Below, piece by piece: positions 23,536 through 33,570 of a DNA stretch of 44,188 nucleotides. The notes beneath the pieces are model-generated. The model worked only from the letters and a program-made list of their open reading frames with translations. It did no database searches and was not told where the DNA came from. Source of the DNA: an uncultured Lachnospiraceae bacterium (lineage in GTDB: Bacteria > Bacillota > Clostridia > Lachnospirales > Lachnospiraceae); contig CANSPM010000033.1 in NCBI GenBank assembly GCA_947648875.1, positions 1 to 44,188 on the forward strand, written 5' to 3'. The position numbers and the translations under genes are program-made. Each line of letters opens with the position of its first letter. Positions within the stretch are counted from its first letter, which is position 1.

Positions 23536-25797
23536 TTGATAAAATACGCGGATGTAATAATTGATATCTCTCACGAGAAGGTGGATCGCGCCTTCCAATA
23601 CCGGATTCCGGAGCGGCTGCTGGGGAAACTGGAGGCAGGGATGTGCGTGACCGTTCCCTTTGGAAGGGGCAATACGCCGCGCAGGGGTTATGTGACAGAC
23701 ATCACGGAAAAATGCACTTTTGACCCCTGCAAGATAAAGGAGATTCAGGATCTGGTGCCCGGCGGCGTGGGAGTGGAGGATTTTCAGATCCGACTGGCCG
23801 GGTGGATACGAAGATCCTATGGGGGCACCATGATCCAGGCGTTAAAGACTGTGTTACCCGCCAGAAACACCGTGAAAAAAGTGGAGCACAAAAAAGTACT
23901 GCTATCTCTCGGCAGGGAGGAGGGTATCTCCCTGCTGGGAGAGTGTCAGCGCAAAAAGCAGGCCGCCAGAGTAAGACTGTTGCGGGAGCTGCTTTCGGAG
24001 GGAGAGTTACCCTACGAGCTGGTGACAGGAAAGTTGATGGTGTCGCCGGCGGTGATCCGGGGACTTCAGGGAATGGGGGCTGTCCGTGTGGAAGTTTTGC
24101 AGTCCTTTCGAAATCCGGTAAAGCGGCAGCAGGAGGTACAGGAGACGGAAAAGACTCTGAGCGGGGAACAGCAGGCGGCGGTGGAACGGGTCATGAAGGA
24201 TTATGACGGCGGCGACCCGGGCACTTATCTCCTGCGGGGGATCACCGGCAGCGGAAAGACGGAGGTCTATATCCGCTTGGCCCGGGAGATGGTAAGCCGG
24301 GGCAGACAGGTGATTGTGCTGATCCCGGAGATTGCGCTGACCTACCAGACGCTGCTGCGGTTTTACAGGAGTTTCGGAGACAGGGTCAGCGTGCTGAACT
24401 CTACGCTGTCTGCGGGGGAAAAATATGATCAGTGCGAGAGGGCGAGAGGCGGTGAGATTGATGTGATTATCGGTCCCCGCTCCGCCCTGTTTGTGCCTTT
24501 TCCCCAAGTGGGACTGATTCTCATGGATGAGGAGCATGAGGCCAGCTATAAGAGCGAGAGTACGCCCAAATATCATGCCAGGGAGACGGCGGTTTATCTG
24601 GCCTCCCTTCACGGTGCCAGTGTGGTGCTGGGGTCGGCCACTCCCTCCATGGAGGCATCCTACAGGGCACGGAAGGGACAGTATCGGCAGTTGTTTCTGA
24701 CCAGGAGACTTACCGGAGGAAGCTTGCCCCGGGTATATACGGTGGATCTGCGGGAAGAATTAAAACAGGGCAATCGCTCTATTTTCAGCAGGAAATTGCA
24801 GGAACTGCTGGCAGACCGTCTGGAGAAGGGACAGCAGAGCATGTTGTTTATCAATCGCCGGGGCTTTGCGGGGTTTGTCTCCTGCCGGGCCTGCGGATAT
24901 GTGATGAAATGTCCCCACTGCGACGTGTCGCTGTCGCAGCACAGGGGGGAGCGGCTGGTGTGCCATTACTGTGGCTATGAGACGCCCAACGCGCGCCTCT
25001 GCCCCGAGTGCGGCTCCGGGTATATCTCGGGCTTTCGCGCCGGGACCCAGCAGATCGAGGAGCGGCTTCAGGCCCTGTTTCCGGCCGTGAGGATTCTGCG
25101 GATGGACGCGGACACTACCAGAGCAAAGGACAGCCATCAGCAGATTCTGGCGGCTTTTGCCGCAGGGGAAGCAGATGTGCTGGTGGGCACCCAGATGATT
25201 GTGAAGGGGCATGATTTTCCCAATGTGACACTGGTGGGGGTGCTGGCGGCGGATCTGTCCCTGTCCGTGGGAGACTACCGCGCCGGAGAGCGGACCTTTC
25301 AGCTGCTCACTCAGGCAGCTGGCCGCGCGGGCCGGGGCAGCGAGCCTGGAGAGGTGGTGGTTCAGACCTACCAGCCGGAACACTATGCCATCACCCATGC
25401 GGCGGCTCAGGACTATGAGGGCTTTTATCAGGAAGAGATTCTGTACCGGGAGATGATGGGGTATCCCCCGGCGGCGCATATGCTGGCGGTGCAGATTTAC
25501 GCGGCCTCGGAGGAGGCGGGAGGGCGGCTGGCCGCCTTGCTGGTCCGGCAGGCAGGCGAGTATGTGGACCCCGCGCAGCCCCTGGCCCGCCGGACGGTGA
25601 TTGTAGGTCCCGCTCCTGCGGGCATCGGCAAAGTCAACGATATTTTCCGCTTTGTTTTCTATGTGAAAGACCGGGATTATGACAGACTGATTCTTGTGAA
25701 GGACGGTCTGGAAGCCTGGATGACACAATGGCAGTCCGGGCCGCGCAGACCGCAGATCAACCTTCAATTTGACTTTGACCCTATGAATACTCTATAA
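23536..25797 (+). CDS. priA: Replication restart helicase PriA (primosomal protein N')
   Basis: The start is TTG 23536 behind AGGGAGAAA, giving 753 aa. The N-terminal 3'-end-binding domain opens with YADVIIDISHEKVDRAFQYR. The helicase core has Walker A GSGKT (238-242), DEEH (331-334), GSATPS, and later VGTQMIVKGHDFPNVT and QAAGRAGRG. Between the lobes, about residues 450-495, four C-x-x-C pairs (CRAC, CPHC, CHYC, CPEC) bind the two zinc ions of PriA. The protein loads the replisome at collapsed forks. The order priA-def-fmt is typical of Firmicutes. Confidence 0.93.
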   Translation: MIKYADVIIDISHEKVDRAFQYRIPERLLGKLEAGMCVTVPFGRGNTPRRGYVTDITEKCTFDPCKIKEIQDLVPGGVGVEDFQIRLAGWIRRSYGGTMIQALKTVLPARNTVKKVEHKKVLLSLGREEGISLLGECQRKKQAARVRLLRELLSEGELPYELVTGKLMVSPAVIRGLQGMGAVRVEVLQSFRNPVKRQQEVQETEKTLSGEQQAAVERVMKDYDGGDPGTYLLRGITGSGKTEVYIRLAREMVSRGRQVIVLIPEIALTYQTLLRFYRSFGDRVSVLNSTLSAGEKYDQCERARGGEIDVIIGPRSALFVPFPQVGLILMDEEHEASYKSESTPKYHARETAVYLASLHGASVVLGSATPSMEASYRARKGQYRQLFLTRRLTGGSLPRVYTVDLREELKQGNRSIFSRKLQELLADRLEKGQQSMLFINRRGFAGFVSCRACGYVMKCPHCDVSLSQHRGERLVCHYCGYETPNARLCPECGSGYISGFRAGTQQIEERLQALFPAVRILRMDADTTRAKDSHQQILAAFAAGEADVLVGTQMIVKGHDFPNVTLVGVLAADLSLSVGDYRAGERTFQLLTQAAGRAGRGSEPGEVVVQTYQPEHYAITHAAAQDYEGFYQEEILYREMMGYPPAAHMLAVQIYAASEEAGGRLAALLVRQAGEYVDPAQPLARRTVIVGPAPAGIGKVNDIFRFVFYVKDRDYDRLILVKDGLEAWMTQWQSGPRRPQINLQFDFDPMNTL

Positions 25798-25801
25798 ATA
25801 C

Positions 25802-25830
25802 TTGAAAAAAATTCCATTTTCTGAGATAAT
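25802..25830 (+). promoter_or_regulatory. Putative def-fmt promoter
   Basis: TTGAAA (25802-25807), a 17-bp spacer and GATAAT (25825-25830) lie 50 bp before def, directly after the priA stop. Confidence 0.55.
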
Positions 25831-25880
25831 GTAATGATTGTGAAGCGTCTAATCTGATATTTGCCTGAAAGGAGAAAGAT

Positions 25881-26363
25881 ATGGCTATTCGTAATATACG
25901 GGAGATTGGGGAGGAGATTCTGACCAAGAAATGCAAGGAAGTGACGGAGATGACGGACCGCACCAGATATCTCATAGAGGATATGCTGGATACCTTGTAT
26001 GACGCCAACGGCGTGGGACTGGCAGCTCCCCAGATAGGTGTACTTAAGCGGATCGTGGTTATAGATGTGACCGGGGAAGATCCCTATGTTCTGATCAACC
26101 CCCGCATACTGGAGACCGGAGGAGAGCAGACCGGTTCCGAAGGCTGTCTGAGCGTGCCGGGGAAAGCGGGCATTGTCACTAGACCCAACTATGTGAAGGT
26201 GACGGCTCTGGACGCAGATATGAAGTCTTTTGAACTGGAGGGGACGGAACTGCTGGCCAGGGCCATCTGCCACGAACTGGACCATCTGGACGGACATCTC
26301 TATGTGGAAAAGGTGGAGGGTGAGCTGAAAGACGTGATGATGCCGGAGGAGGAGGAAGCGTGA
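25881..26363 (+). CDS. def: Peptide deformylase
   Basis: This 160-aa protein has the three signature motifs: GVGLAAPQIG, EGCLS (Glu87-Ser91, metal ligand Cys89) and HELDH (His131 to His135, metal ligands and catalytic Glu132). It removes the formyl group from new polypeptides at the ribosome exit. The ribosome site is AAAGGAGAAAG. It overlaps fmt by 4 bp (GTGA), so the enzymes that add and remove the formyl group are co-translated. Confidence 0.95.
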   Translation: MAIRNIREIGEEILTKKCKEVTEMTDRTRYLIEDMLDTLYDANGVGLAAPQIGVLKRIVVIDVTGEDPYVLINPRILETGGEQTGSEGCLSVPGKAGIVTRPNYVKVTALDADMKSFELEGTELLARAICHELDHLDGHLYVEKVEGELKDVMMPEEEEA

Positions 26364-27295
26364 GAATAGTTTTTATGGGAACCCCCGATTATGCGGTGGG
26401 GGCGCTGGAGGCGCTGATTCGGGCGGGGCATGAGATCACTGCGGTGGTGACGCAGCCGGACAAGGCAAAGGGCCGCAGCGACAATTTGCAGTATCCTCCG
26501 GTGAAGGAATGTGCCCTGGCCCATGGCCTTGCGGTGTTTCAGCCGGAGCGGGTGAAACGTCCCGAGGCGGTGGACAGACTCCGAACATGTGAGGCGGATG
26601 TATTTATTGTGGCGGCTTTTGGCCAGATCCTGTCCCAGGAGATTCTGGATATGCCCCGCTATGGCTGTCTGAATATTCATGCCTCGCTGCTTCCCAGATA
26701 CAGGGGAGCTTCTCCGATTCAGCATGTGATCATAGACGGAGAGGACATGACCGGAATTACGATCATGCAGATGGATGCGGGCATAGATACCGGCGATATC
26801 CTGTATCAAAAGGAAATACCCATTGAAAGGCAGGATACTTATCAGAGTCTGTACGGGAAATTGACGACTTTGGGCGGTGATGCCATCGTGGAGGCGCTGG
26901 AGATGCTACAGCAGGGAGCGCTCTCTCCCAGAAAGCAGAGGGAAGAAGACAGCTGCTATGCCCCCCTCATAAACAAGGAGATGGGCCGGATTGATTTTTC
27001 CAGAGACGCTTTCTCCATTGAAAGGCTGATTCATGGTATGAATCCCTGGCCCAGTGCTTATACTTCTTATCAGGGAAAGCAGTTAAAAATCTGGGAGGCC
27101 CTGGCCCGGGAGGAAGACGGGACGGCCCCGGAGCCGGGGACCATCGTTTCCGTGGACAGGCGGGACTTCACAGTGGCAACGGGGCGCGGGCTTTTGCAGG
27201 TGCTGGAAGTGCAACTGGCGGGTAAGAAGCGCATGAGCGCCCGGGATTTTCTGCTGGGTATGCGCCTGGTGCCAGGAGAGAAACTGGGCCAGTGA
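26360..27295 (+). CDS. fmt: Methionyl-tRNA formyltransferase
   Basis: This 311-aa protein has a GTG start overlapping the def stop. The N-terminus MRIVFMGTPDYAVGALEALI and the motif NIHASLLPRYRGASPIQ (formyl-transfer site with Asn and His) are diagnostic, and GDAIVEAL and the C-terminal OB-like domain follow. It transfers a formyl group from 10-formyl-tetrahydrofolate to initiator Met-tRNA. The AGGAGGAGG run at the end of def acts as its ribosome site. Confidence 0.95.
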   Translation: MRIVFMGTPDYAVGALEALIRAGHEITAVVTQPDKAKGRSDNLQYPPVKECALAHGLAVFQPERVKRPEAVDRLRTCEADVFIVAAFGQILSQEILDMPRYGCLNIHASLLPRYRGASPIQHVIIDGEDMTGITIMQMDAGIDTGDILYQKEIPIERQDTYQSLYGKLTTLGGDAIVEALEMLQQGALSPRKQREEDSCYAPLINKEMGRIDFSRDAFSIERLIHGMNPWPSAYTSYQGKQLKIWEALAREEDGTAPEPGTIVSVDRRDFTVATGRGLLQVLEVQLAGKKRMSARDFLLGMRLVPGEKLGQ

Positions 27296-27362
27296 GCTAA
27301 ACGCGGATCAACATGCGAAACGGGAATTGTTTACCGGGCGGTAAAGTCGTAAAGGCGCACGG

Positions 27363-27380
27363 GGAGATCCAAGGATCTCC
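27363..27380 (+). repeat. Small perfect inverted repeat before the YugP-like gene
   Basis: GGAGATCC-AA-GGATCTCC lies 16 bp before the start codon and just ahead of the AGGAGG site. The 2-nt loop is too tight for RNA, so if real it is more likely a protein site or partly opened. Confidence 0.35.
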
Positions 27381-27395
27381 ATTAGGAGGACGGAT

Positions 27396-28091
27396 ATGAT
27401 TTATTGGGACCCCACATACATTTTGGTTATTATAGGTTTGGCAATCAGCCTTGCCGCCAGCGGCATGGTCAATTCCGCCATGAGGAAATACCACAGAGTG
27501 TCAAACAGCACGGGGATTACAGGCGCGGAATGTGCCCGGCGAATATTGAACAACGAGGGGCTTTATCATGTGCAGGTGGAGGATCTGGGCAGCGGCAGCG
27601 GGGATCACTTTGATCCGTCAGCCAATGCGGTGCGTCTCTCCCACCAGAATTATTGTGGCAGAACCATCACGGCTATGGGAGTGGCGGCCCACGAGTGCGG
27701 CCATGCCATACAGCACGCCCAGGGATACACGCCCATCAAGATCAGGACGGCGCTGGTACCAGTGGTGAATATCGGCAGCACTGCCAGCATGCCGTTAATT
27801 CTTCTGGGAGTGATTTTGAGTTGGAATCAGACGCTGATCCAGCTGGGAATCATCGCCTTTGCTCTCACCGTGGTGTTTCAGCTGGCCACCCTGCCGGTGG
27901 AATTTAATGCTTCCAGCAGGGCTCTGGAGCGTCTGGAGCATTATGGCATAGTCACGGCTCAGGAGAACAGGGGCTGCAAAAAGGTGTTGGGCGCCGCCGC
28001 CATGACCTATGTGGCGGGCACGCTGGCGGCGGTATTGCAGCTGCTGCGTCTGGTTCTGCTTTTTGGGGGCGGCAGGCGCAGGGATAACTAA
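27396..28091 (+). CDS. YugP-like membrane zinc metallopeptidase
   Basis: This 231-aa protein has a ribosome site TTAGGAGGACGG. An N-terminal membrane helix (ILVIIGLAISLAASGMV) is followed by a soluble part with GVAAHECGHAIQHA; HECGH at 99-103 is the HExxH zinc site. Two or three more hydrophobic segments follow, including a downstream LPVEFNASSRAL motif typical of the zinc peptidase_2 (YugP) family. The physiological substrate of this family is not established. It sits between fmt and rsmB, a common clostridial arrangement. Confidence 0.85.
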   Translation: MIYWDPTYILVIIGLAISLAASGMVNSAMRKYHRVSNSTGITGAECARRILNNEGLYHVQVEDLGSGSGDHFDPSANAVRLSHQNYCGRTITAMGVAAHECGHAIQHAQGYTPIKIRTALVPVVNIGSTASMPLILLGVILSWNQTLIQLGIIAFALTVVFQLATLPVEFNASSRALERLEHYGIVTAQENRGCKKVLGAAAMTYVAGTLAAVLQLLRLVLLFGGGRRRDN

Positions 28092-28154
28092 TGGGAAAAA
28101 CGCGGCGGCGCAGGACAGTCTGCGACAGGCGGACAGAGAAAAGGGAAGAAGACC

Positions 28155-29453
28155 ATGGCGGAAAACGTGAGGGAGATTGTGCTGGACACCTTGCTGGAGA
28201 TGGAACGCGGTAAGATGTATTCCAATCAGGCGATCAAGGCCGTATTGGACAAATATGACTATCTTGACGGCCAGGAAAAGCGATTTATCAAACGTCTGGC
28301 GGAAGGGTGTGTGGAGCGCAGGATTGAACTTGATTATATACTGGACCGTTATTCCAGCGTGCCCGCCGCCAAAATGAAACCACTGATCCGTTGCCTTATG
28401 CGCATGAGTGTGTATCAGATCCTGTATATGGACAGCGTGCCGGACAGCGCCGCCTGCAATGAGGCGGTGAAGCTGGCGGGCAGGCGCAGGTTTACCAATC
28501 TGAAAGGTTTCGTGAACGGCGTGCTGCGGAAGATCATATCCCGGAAAGACAGTCTTCCTCTGCCGGACCCGGAGAAGGAGCCTGTGCAATATCTGTCCGT
28601 GCGGTATTCCATGCCGGAGTGGATCGTGGAGATGTGGCTGGCGGAATACGGAGGAAAACAAACCGGGGAGCTGCTTGAGCAGCTTTTGGCGGTACATCCG
28701 GTGACCATCCGTTTTGCTCCCGGTGTGACGGGGGAACAACGGCAGGATTATATCCGGCAATGGCAACAGAGCAAAGTCCGGGTGACACCGTCGGAGTATC
28801 TGGATTATGCCTGCTATCTGGAGGGGATTCTGGGCGTGGCGGGGCTGGCGGGGTATGAGGAAGGCGCCTTTGCGGTACAGGACGTCAGCTCCATGCTCTG
28901 CGTGGAGGCGGCGGGTCTTAGAGAGGGAGACCGGGTTATGGACGTGTGCGCCGCGCCCGGCGGCAAGGCTCTGCTGGCGGCCCAAAAAGCGGCCCATGTG
29001 CTGGCCAGAGATTTGTCGGAGTACAAGCTGCTGAAAATCCGGGAAAACGCCCGTCGCATGGGACTGGAGGAAAAGCTGGAACTGGAGTTATGGGACGCAT
29101 GCCGGACGGATGAAACCAAAGTGGGGAGCGCGGAAGTGGTTTTTATGGACGTGCCCTGTTCCGGGCTGGGTGTCCTGGGCAAAAAAAGAGACATCAAGTA
29201 CCATGTGACACCGGAGAGCCTGGAGGAGCTGATCCGACTACAGCGCCGGATTATACAGGGCAGCTGGCAATATGTAAAGCCAGGCGGCGTGCTGATGTAC
29301 AGTACCTGTACCGTCAACAGGCGGGAAAATGAGGAAAACTGCGACTGGATCTGCGAGAATTTTCCCTTTGTTCTGGAAGAGAGCAGGCAGTTGTTCCCCA
29401 GAAAGGCCCATATGGACGGCTTTTTTTATGCAAGGTTGCGGCGGACAGAATAA
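28155..29453 (+). CDS. rsmB: 16S rRNA m5C967 methyltransferase
   Basis: This 432-aa protein has an N-terminal NusB-like RNA-binding domain (about 1-140: REIVLDTLLEMERGKMYSNQ, then KRFIKRLAEGCVER) and a C-terminal Rossmann methylase. The S-adenosylmethionine loop is DVCAAPGGKALLAA. The two cysteines of m5C methylases are Cys335 in DVPCSGLG and the nucleophile Cys385 in YSTCTVNRRENEEN. It modifies C967 (E. coli numbering) of 16S rRNA. It lies 141 bp before rlmN. Confidence 0.93.
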   Translation: MAENVREIVLDTLLEMERGKMYSNQAIKAVLDKYDYLDGQEKRFIKRLAEGCVERRIELDYILDRYSSVPAAKMKPLIRCLMRMSVYQILYMDSVPDSAACNEAVKLAGRRRFTNLKGFVNGVLRKIISRKDSLPLPDPEKEPVQYLSVRYSMPEWIVEMWLAEYGGKQTGELLEQLLAVHPVTIRFAPGVTGEQRQDYIRQWQQSKVRVTPSEYLDYACYLEGILGVAGLAGYEEGAFAVQDVSSMLCVEAAGLREGDRVMDVCAAPGGKALLAAQKAAHVLARDLSEYKLLKIRENARRMGLEEKLELELWDACRTDETKVGSAEVVFMDVPCSGLGVLGKKRDIKYHVTPESLEELIRLQRRIIQGSWQYVKPGGVLMYSTCTVNRRENEENCDWICENFPFVLEESRQLFPRKAHMDGFFYARLRRTE

Positions 29454-29594
29454 TTGGAACGCAAATAAAACAGCATGATCCCGGAGCATGCGCCGCTACA
29501 GGCCAGGACGCCGGAAAGCGGCATGGGCTGTAGCGCTGGGTTGCGGAGGCGGAGGGAGCATGCGGAACTAAAATAACGAAGGGATGTCACAGAG

Positions 29595-30647
29595 ATGTGG
29601 GAGAACCAGAACGGAAAAACGGATATCAAATCTATGACGCTCCCACAGCTACAGGGGGAATTGGCGGCTATGGGGGAGAAGTCCTTCCGGGCCCGGCAAC
29701 TCTTCCAGTGGATGCATCAGAAGCTGGCCAGAGACTATGACAGCATGACCAACCTTCCCGGATCACTGCGCGACAGGCTGGCGGAGGGTTATGCCTGTTC
29801 ATGCCTGCGGCAGATCCGGGTGCAGGAGTCCAGGGTGGACGGCACAAAAAAGTTTCTTTTTGCCCTGGAAGACGGCCATGTGGTGGAGAGCGTGTGGATG
29901 CGTTATAAGCATGGCAACAGCGTGTGTATCTCCTCCCAGGTGGGATGCCGGATGGGATGCCGTTTCTGTGCTTCCACTCTGGGGGGACTGGTACGAGGAC
30001 TTTTGCCCGGGGAGATGCTGGATCAGATCTATGCCATCAGTCTGCTCACCGGGGAGAGGGTATCCAATGTGGTGGTCATGGGTACCGGGGAACCTTTGGA
30101 TAATTATGACAGCCTGCTACAGTTTCTGCGTATTCTCACCGATGAGAAAGGCCTGCATATCAGCGCCAGGAATATCACGGTATCCACCTGCGGCCTGGTG
30201 CCGGAGATGAGGAGGCTGGCAGATGAGAAGCTGCAAATCACGCTGGCCCTGTCGCTTCATGCCGCCACCGATGAGAAACGCAGGAGCCTGATGCCCGTTG
30301 CCAATCGGTACAGTATAGCGCAGTTGATGGAAGCGTGCGGATATTATTTTTCTCGGACGGGAAGACGGATCACATTTGAATACAGTCTGGTGGGTGGCGT
30401 CAATGACAGCCGGGAGGACGCCCGGCTGCTGGCGGGACTGGCGGGGCCTCTGCGCTGTCATGTGAATCTGATCCCGGTAAACCCTATCAGGGAGCGGGAA
30501 TATGTGCAGTCCGACGGGGGACGGATACAGGCATTCAAAAATATGCTTGAAAAAAATGGAATTAATGTTACTATAAGAAGGGAAATGGGGAGGGATATCG
30601 ACGGTGCCTGCGGGCAGCTGAGACGTTCCTACATGCAGGAGGAATAG
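29595..30647 (+). CDS. rlmN: 23S rRNA/tRNA A2503 C2-methyltransferase (radical SAM)
   Basis: This 350-aa protein has the radical-SAM cluster motif C-x3-C-x2-C at Cys118, Cys122 and Cys125 (GCRMGCRFC). The mechanistic Cys near 339 lies in DIDGACGQL. MGTGEPLDN and ALSLHAATDEKR are family hallmarks. It carries out C2 methylation of A2503 in 23S rRNA and of A37 in some tRNAs. The downstream prpC starts 2 bp after its stop, so the two are coupled. Confidence 0.94.
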   Translation: MWENQNGKTDIKSMTLPQLQGELAAMGEKSFRARQLFQWMHQKLARDYDSMTNLPGSLRDRLAEGYACSCLRQIRVQESRVDGTKKFLFALEDGHVVESVWMRYKHGNSVCISSQVGCRMGCRFCASTLGGLVRGLLPGEMLDQIYAISLLTGERVSNVVVMGTGEPLDNYDSLLQFLRILTDEKGLHISARNITVSTCGLVPEMRRLADEKLQITLALSLHAATDEKRRSLMPVANRYSIAQLMEACGYYFSRTGRRITFEYSLVGGVNDSREDARLLAGLAGPLRCHVNLIPVNPIREREYVQSDGGRIQAFKNMLEKNGINVTIRREMGRDIDGACGQLRRSYMQEE

Positions 30648-30649
30648 AC

Positions 30650-31399
30650 GTGCTAAAGACGTTTTCAATCACCGATATTGGCAGAAAGCGAAAACTGAAT
30701 CAGGACTATGTGTTCACCTCGGAACGGGCCATTGGGAATCTGCCCAATCTGTTCATCGTGGCGGATGGGATGGGAGGACATAAGGCCGGGGAGTATGCTT
30801 CAAAATATACCGTGGAGACCATCTGCAACTGTGTGGAGCGATCTCCGGAGAAGGACCCCATACTGATTTTGGAAAAGGCGATTGAGATGGCCAACACCCA
30901 TATCCGCAGAAGGGCCAGCGAGGATGTAAGCCTGGAGGGAATGGGCACCACTGTGGTGGCGGCTACCTGTCTGGAGGGGCAGTTGCAAGTTGCCAATGTG
31001 GGGGACAGCAGACTCTATGTGGTAAATGAGGGGATCCGGCAGATTACCAGGGATCACTCCCTGGTGGAGGAGATGGTGCGTATGGGAGGCATTGACAGGG
31101 AAGCCGCCCGCAACCATCCGGATAAGAACATTATTACCAGGGCCGTAGGAGCCAACGACACCGTGGAAGTGGATTTCTTTACCGTGGAACTGGCGGAGGG
31201 AGACATTGTACTGCTGTGTTCGGACGGTCTGACCAATATGTTGGAAGATGAGGAGATTCGGGAGATACTGGGAGGATGCGGGGAATTGTCTGATAAGGCC
31301 CGAAGGCTGATAGAGAATGCCAACGCTCATGGCGGCAAGGATAATATTGCCGTGGTTTTGATAGAGCCCCAGTATTTGAAGGACGGATTGGTGTCATAA
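30650..31399 (+). CDS. prpC: PP2C-type serine/threonine phosphatase PrpC
   Basis: This 249-aa protein has a GTG start 8 nt after AGGAGGAA at the end of rlmN. PP2C motifs run in order: NQDYVF, FIVADGMGGHKAGEYAS (metal-binding Asp), GTTVVAA, ANVGDSRLYVV, ITRDHSLVEEMVRMG, LLCSDGLTNM and GGKDNIAVVLI. It reverses phosphorylation by the PASTA kinase encoded 38 bp downstream. The pair regulates wall growth and division in Firmicutes. Confidence 0.93.
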   Translation: MLKTFSITDIGRKRKLNQDYVFTSERAIGNLPNLFIVADGMGGHKAGEYASKYTVETICNCVERSPEKDPILILEKAIEMANTHIRRRASEDVSLEGMGTTVVAATCLEGQLQVANVGDSRLYVVNEGIRQITRDHSLVEEMVRMGGIDREAARNHPDKNIITRAVGANDTVEVDFFTVELAEGDIVLLCSDGLTNMLEDEEIREILGGCGELSDKARRLIENANAHGGKDNIAVVLIEPQYLKDGLVS

Positions 31400-31437
31400 C
31401 CGGATTGGCATAGAGTAGTGAGAACGGAGATAGAAGC

Positions 31438-33570
31438 ATGGTAAAAATAGGGATGATGATAGGCGACCGCTATGAGATATTGGAGAAGATCGGTACCGGC
31501 GGCATGTCTGATGTATATAAGGCGAAATGTCATAAATTGAACCGCTATGTGGCTGTGAAGGTTTTGAAACAGGAATTCAGTGAGAACGAAAACTTTGTCT
31601 CCAAGTTCCGAATCGAAGCCCAGGCGGCGGCGAGTCTTATGCATCCCAACATTGTCAATGTGTATGATGTGGGAGCGGAGAATGACATTTATTATATCGT
31701 CATGGAGTTGGTGGAAGGTATTACCCTCAAAAAATATATCGAGCGGAAGGCCAGATTATCCTATAAGGAAGCCGTCAGCATTGCCATCCAGGTGAGCATG
31801 GGAATCGAGGCTGCTCACAACAATCATATCATCCACCGGGATATTAAGCCCCAAAATATCATTATCTCCCGGGAAGGCAAGGTGAAAGTGACGGATTTTG
31901 GCATTGCCAAAGCTGCTACGAGCAACACCATCACTTCCAATGTCATGGGCTCCGTTCATTATACTTCCCCGGAGCAGGCCAGAGGCGGTTACAGTGACGA
32001 GAAGAGTGACATCTATTCTCTGGGGATAACGCTGTTTGAGATGCTGACGGGACGTGTACCCTTCAATGGGGAAACCACAGTTGCCATAGCCATCAAGCAC
32101 ATTCAGGAGGAGATGGCGTCTCCCAAGGAATTTGTGCCGGAGATACCCGGTAGTGTGGAGGCCATTGTGCTGAAGTGCTGTCAGAAATCTCCGGACAGGC
32201 GTTATCAGAACATGGCGGAGGTGATTGCGGATCTGAAACAGTCTCTGATCAGCCCTGACGAGGATTTTGTGGTGGCAAGAGATATGGACGAAGAGGCCAG
32301 CACCCGCACCATCTCCGAAGCGGAGATGGTGCAGATCAAGAGAAAAGCCCAGCACCAGGACGCTTATGAGGAGCAGATGCGTTTAAGTTCCCAGTATACC
32401 CGGCCTCCTCAGGACGAAGAGTATGACGGGGAGGAGGAGTACTACGAGGAGGATGAATATGACGGCGGGGACAGCCGTATGGAAAAAGTGACCGTGGTGC
32501 TGGCTGTGCTGGCCGGATTGGTCATTTGCGGGGTAATTCTGGTGCTGGTGGGCAGAATATTCGGCGTTATGAACAAGGACGATATCGGCAGCAAGATTGA
32601 CGCCACTGCGGAGGAGAGCAGTGGCGTGATGAGGCCGGAGGGAACCGCTCCGCCGGAAAGTGAGTCGGGCAGTGTACTGACCGTGCAGATGACGGACGTG
32701 CTGGGGTGGAATGTGGAGGACGCCAAGAAGGAGATTGTGCGCATCGGTCTGATTCCGGAAGTGAACGCGGTGGAATCCGAAACTTACGAGAAAAATACGG
32801 TGATTACCACGGATATCCCGGCAGGCGATGAGGTGCAGATCAATACGGTGGTGGTCCTGACTGTCAGCGCTGGAACGGAGGCGGTAACTGTGCCGGGAGT
32901 GACGGGACTGACCTATGAGGAAGCCTACAATAAGATAACTGCGGAAGGTCTGCTGGTAAACCGCCTGGAGAGTTATTCTGCCACGGTGGAAAAGGGAAAG
33001 GTGATAGGCCAGGCTCCGCTGGAGGGCGAGCCAGCAGTCAGGGGTTCCGCAGTGAATCTCAATGTGAGCCTGGGCTTGGAGGGCAATAAAGTGGCCATGC
33101 CCAATCTTATCGGCTATGATCAGATCGAGGCAGAAGAATGGGTACACGAGAACGGCATGATTTTGCAGTCCATTGGAGAGGAGTATAGCGACATCATTGC
33201 CAAAGACCTGGTCTGTTACCAGAATTTCTCGGCTGGAACCCCACTGGACCCGGGAACGCCCATTGTGTTCAGCATCAGTCTGGGCAAAAATCCGGCCAAT
33301 GGAATCACCTATAAGTGCAATGCCACCATAGCGGCTCCCAATATCAGCGAGGCGCCTGATTATATCTCCGGCAGCGATGTGCATGTTGTTCTGGCAACGG
33401 ATGACGGAAAAGTTCTGATGGATGTGATTACGGGCACTTTCCCCCAGACGGTAAACGTATATGGTCTTACCTCCCAATGGGGAACCATCACGCTTACCTA
33501 CACGACGATGGTGGACGGTGTGCCCCAGAGTAAATCAGTGGAGCGGAGAATAGAATTTGAGCAGGAATAG
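31438..33570 (+). CDS. prkC: Membrane serine/threonine kinase with PASTA domains
   Basis: This 710-aa protein has a kinase domain at about residues 11-270: glycine loop GTGGMSDV (19-26), Lys41 in VAVKVLK, HRD with Asp135 and DFG with Asp153, all intact. An acidic juxtamembrane linker rich in Glu/Tyr follows, then one membrane helix at about 351-376. Three extracellular PASTA repeats lie at roughly 420-485, 486-552 and 555-622, and a further beta-rich C-terminal domain of about 85 residues. PASTA domains bind muropeptides or lipid II. The C-terminal codons and stop are included in a 44-bp tandem repeat that runs on to rsgA. Confidence 0.93.
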   Translation: MVKIGMMIGDRYEILEKIGTGGMSDVYKAKCHKLNRYVAVKVLKQEFSENENFVSKFRIEAQAAASLMHPNIVNVYDVGAENDIYYIVMELVEGITLKKYIERKARLSYKEAVSIAIQVSMGIEAAHNNHIIHRDIKPQNIIISREGKVKVTDFGIAKAATSNTITSNVMGSVHYTSPEQARGGYSDEKSDIYSLGITLFEMLTGRVPFNGETTVAIAIKHIQEEMASPKEFVPEIPGSVEAIVLKCCQKSPDRRYQNMAEVIADLKQSLISPDEDFVVARDMDEEASTRTISEAEMVQIKRKAQHQDAYEEQMRLSSQYTRPPQDEEYDGEEEYYEEDEYDGGDSRMEKVTVVLAVLAGLVICGVILVLVGRIFGVMNKDDIGSKIDATAEESSGVMRPEGTAPPESESGSVLTVQMTDVLGWNVEDAKKEIVRIGLIPEVNAVESETYEKNTVITTDIPAGDEVQINTVVVLTVSAGTEAVTVPGVTGLTYEEAYNKITAEGLLVNRLESYSATVEKGKVIGQAPLEGEPAVRGSAVNLNVSLGLEGNKVAMPNLIGYDQIEAEEWVHENGMILQSIGEEYSDIIAKDLVCYQNFSAGTPLDPGTPIVFSISLGKNPANGITYKCNATIAAPNISEAPDYISGSDVHVVLATDDGKVLMDVITGTFPQTVNVYGLTSQWGTITLTYTTMVDGVPQSKSVERRIEFEQE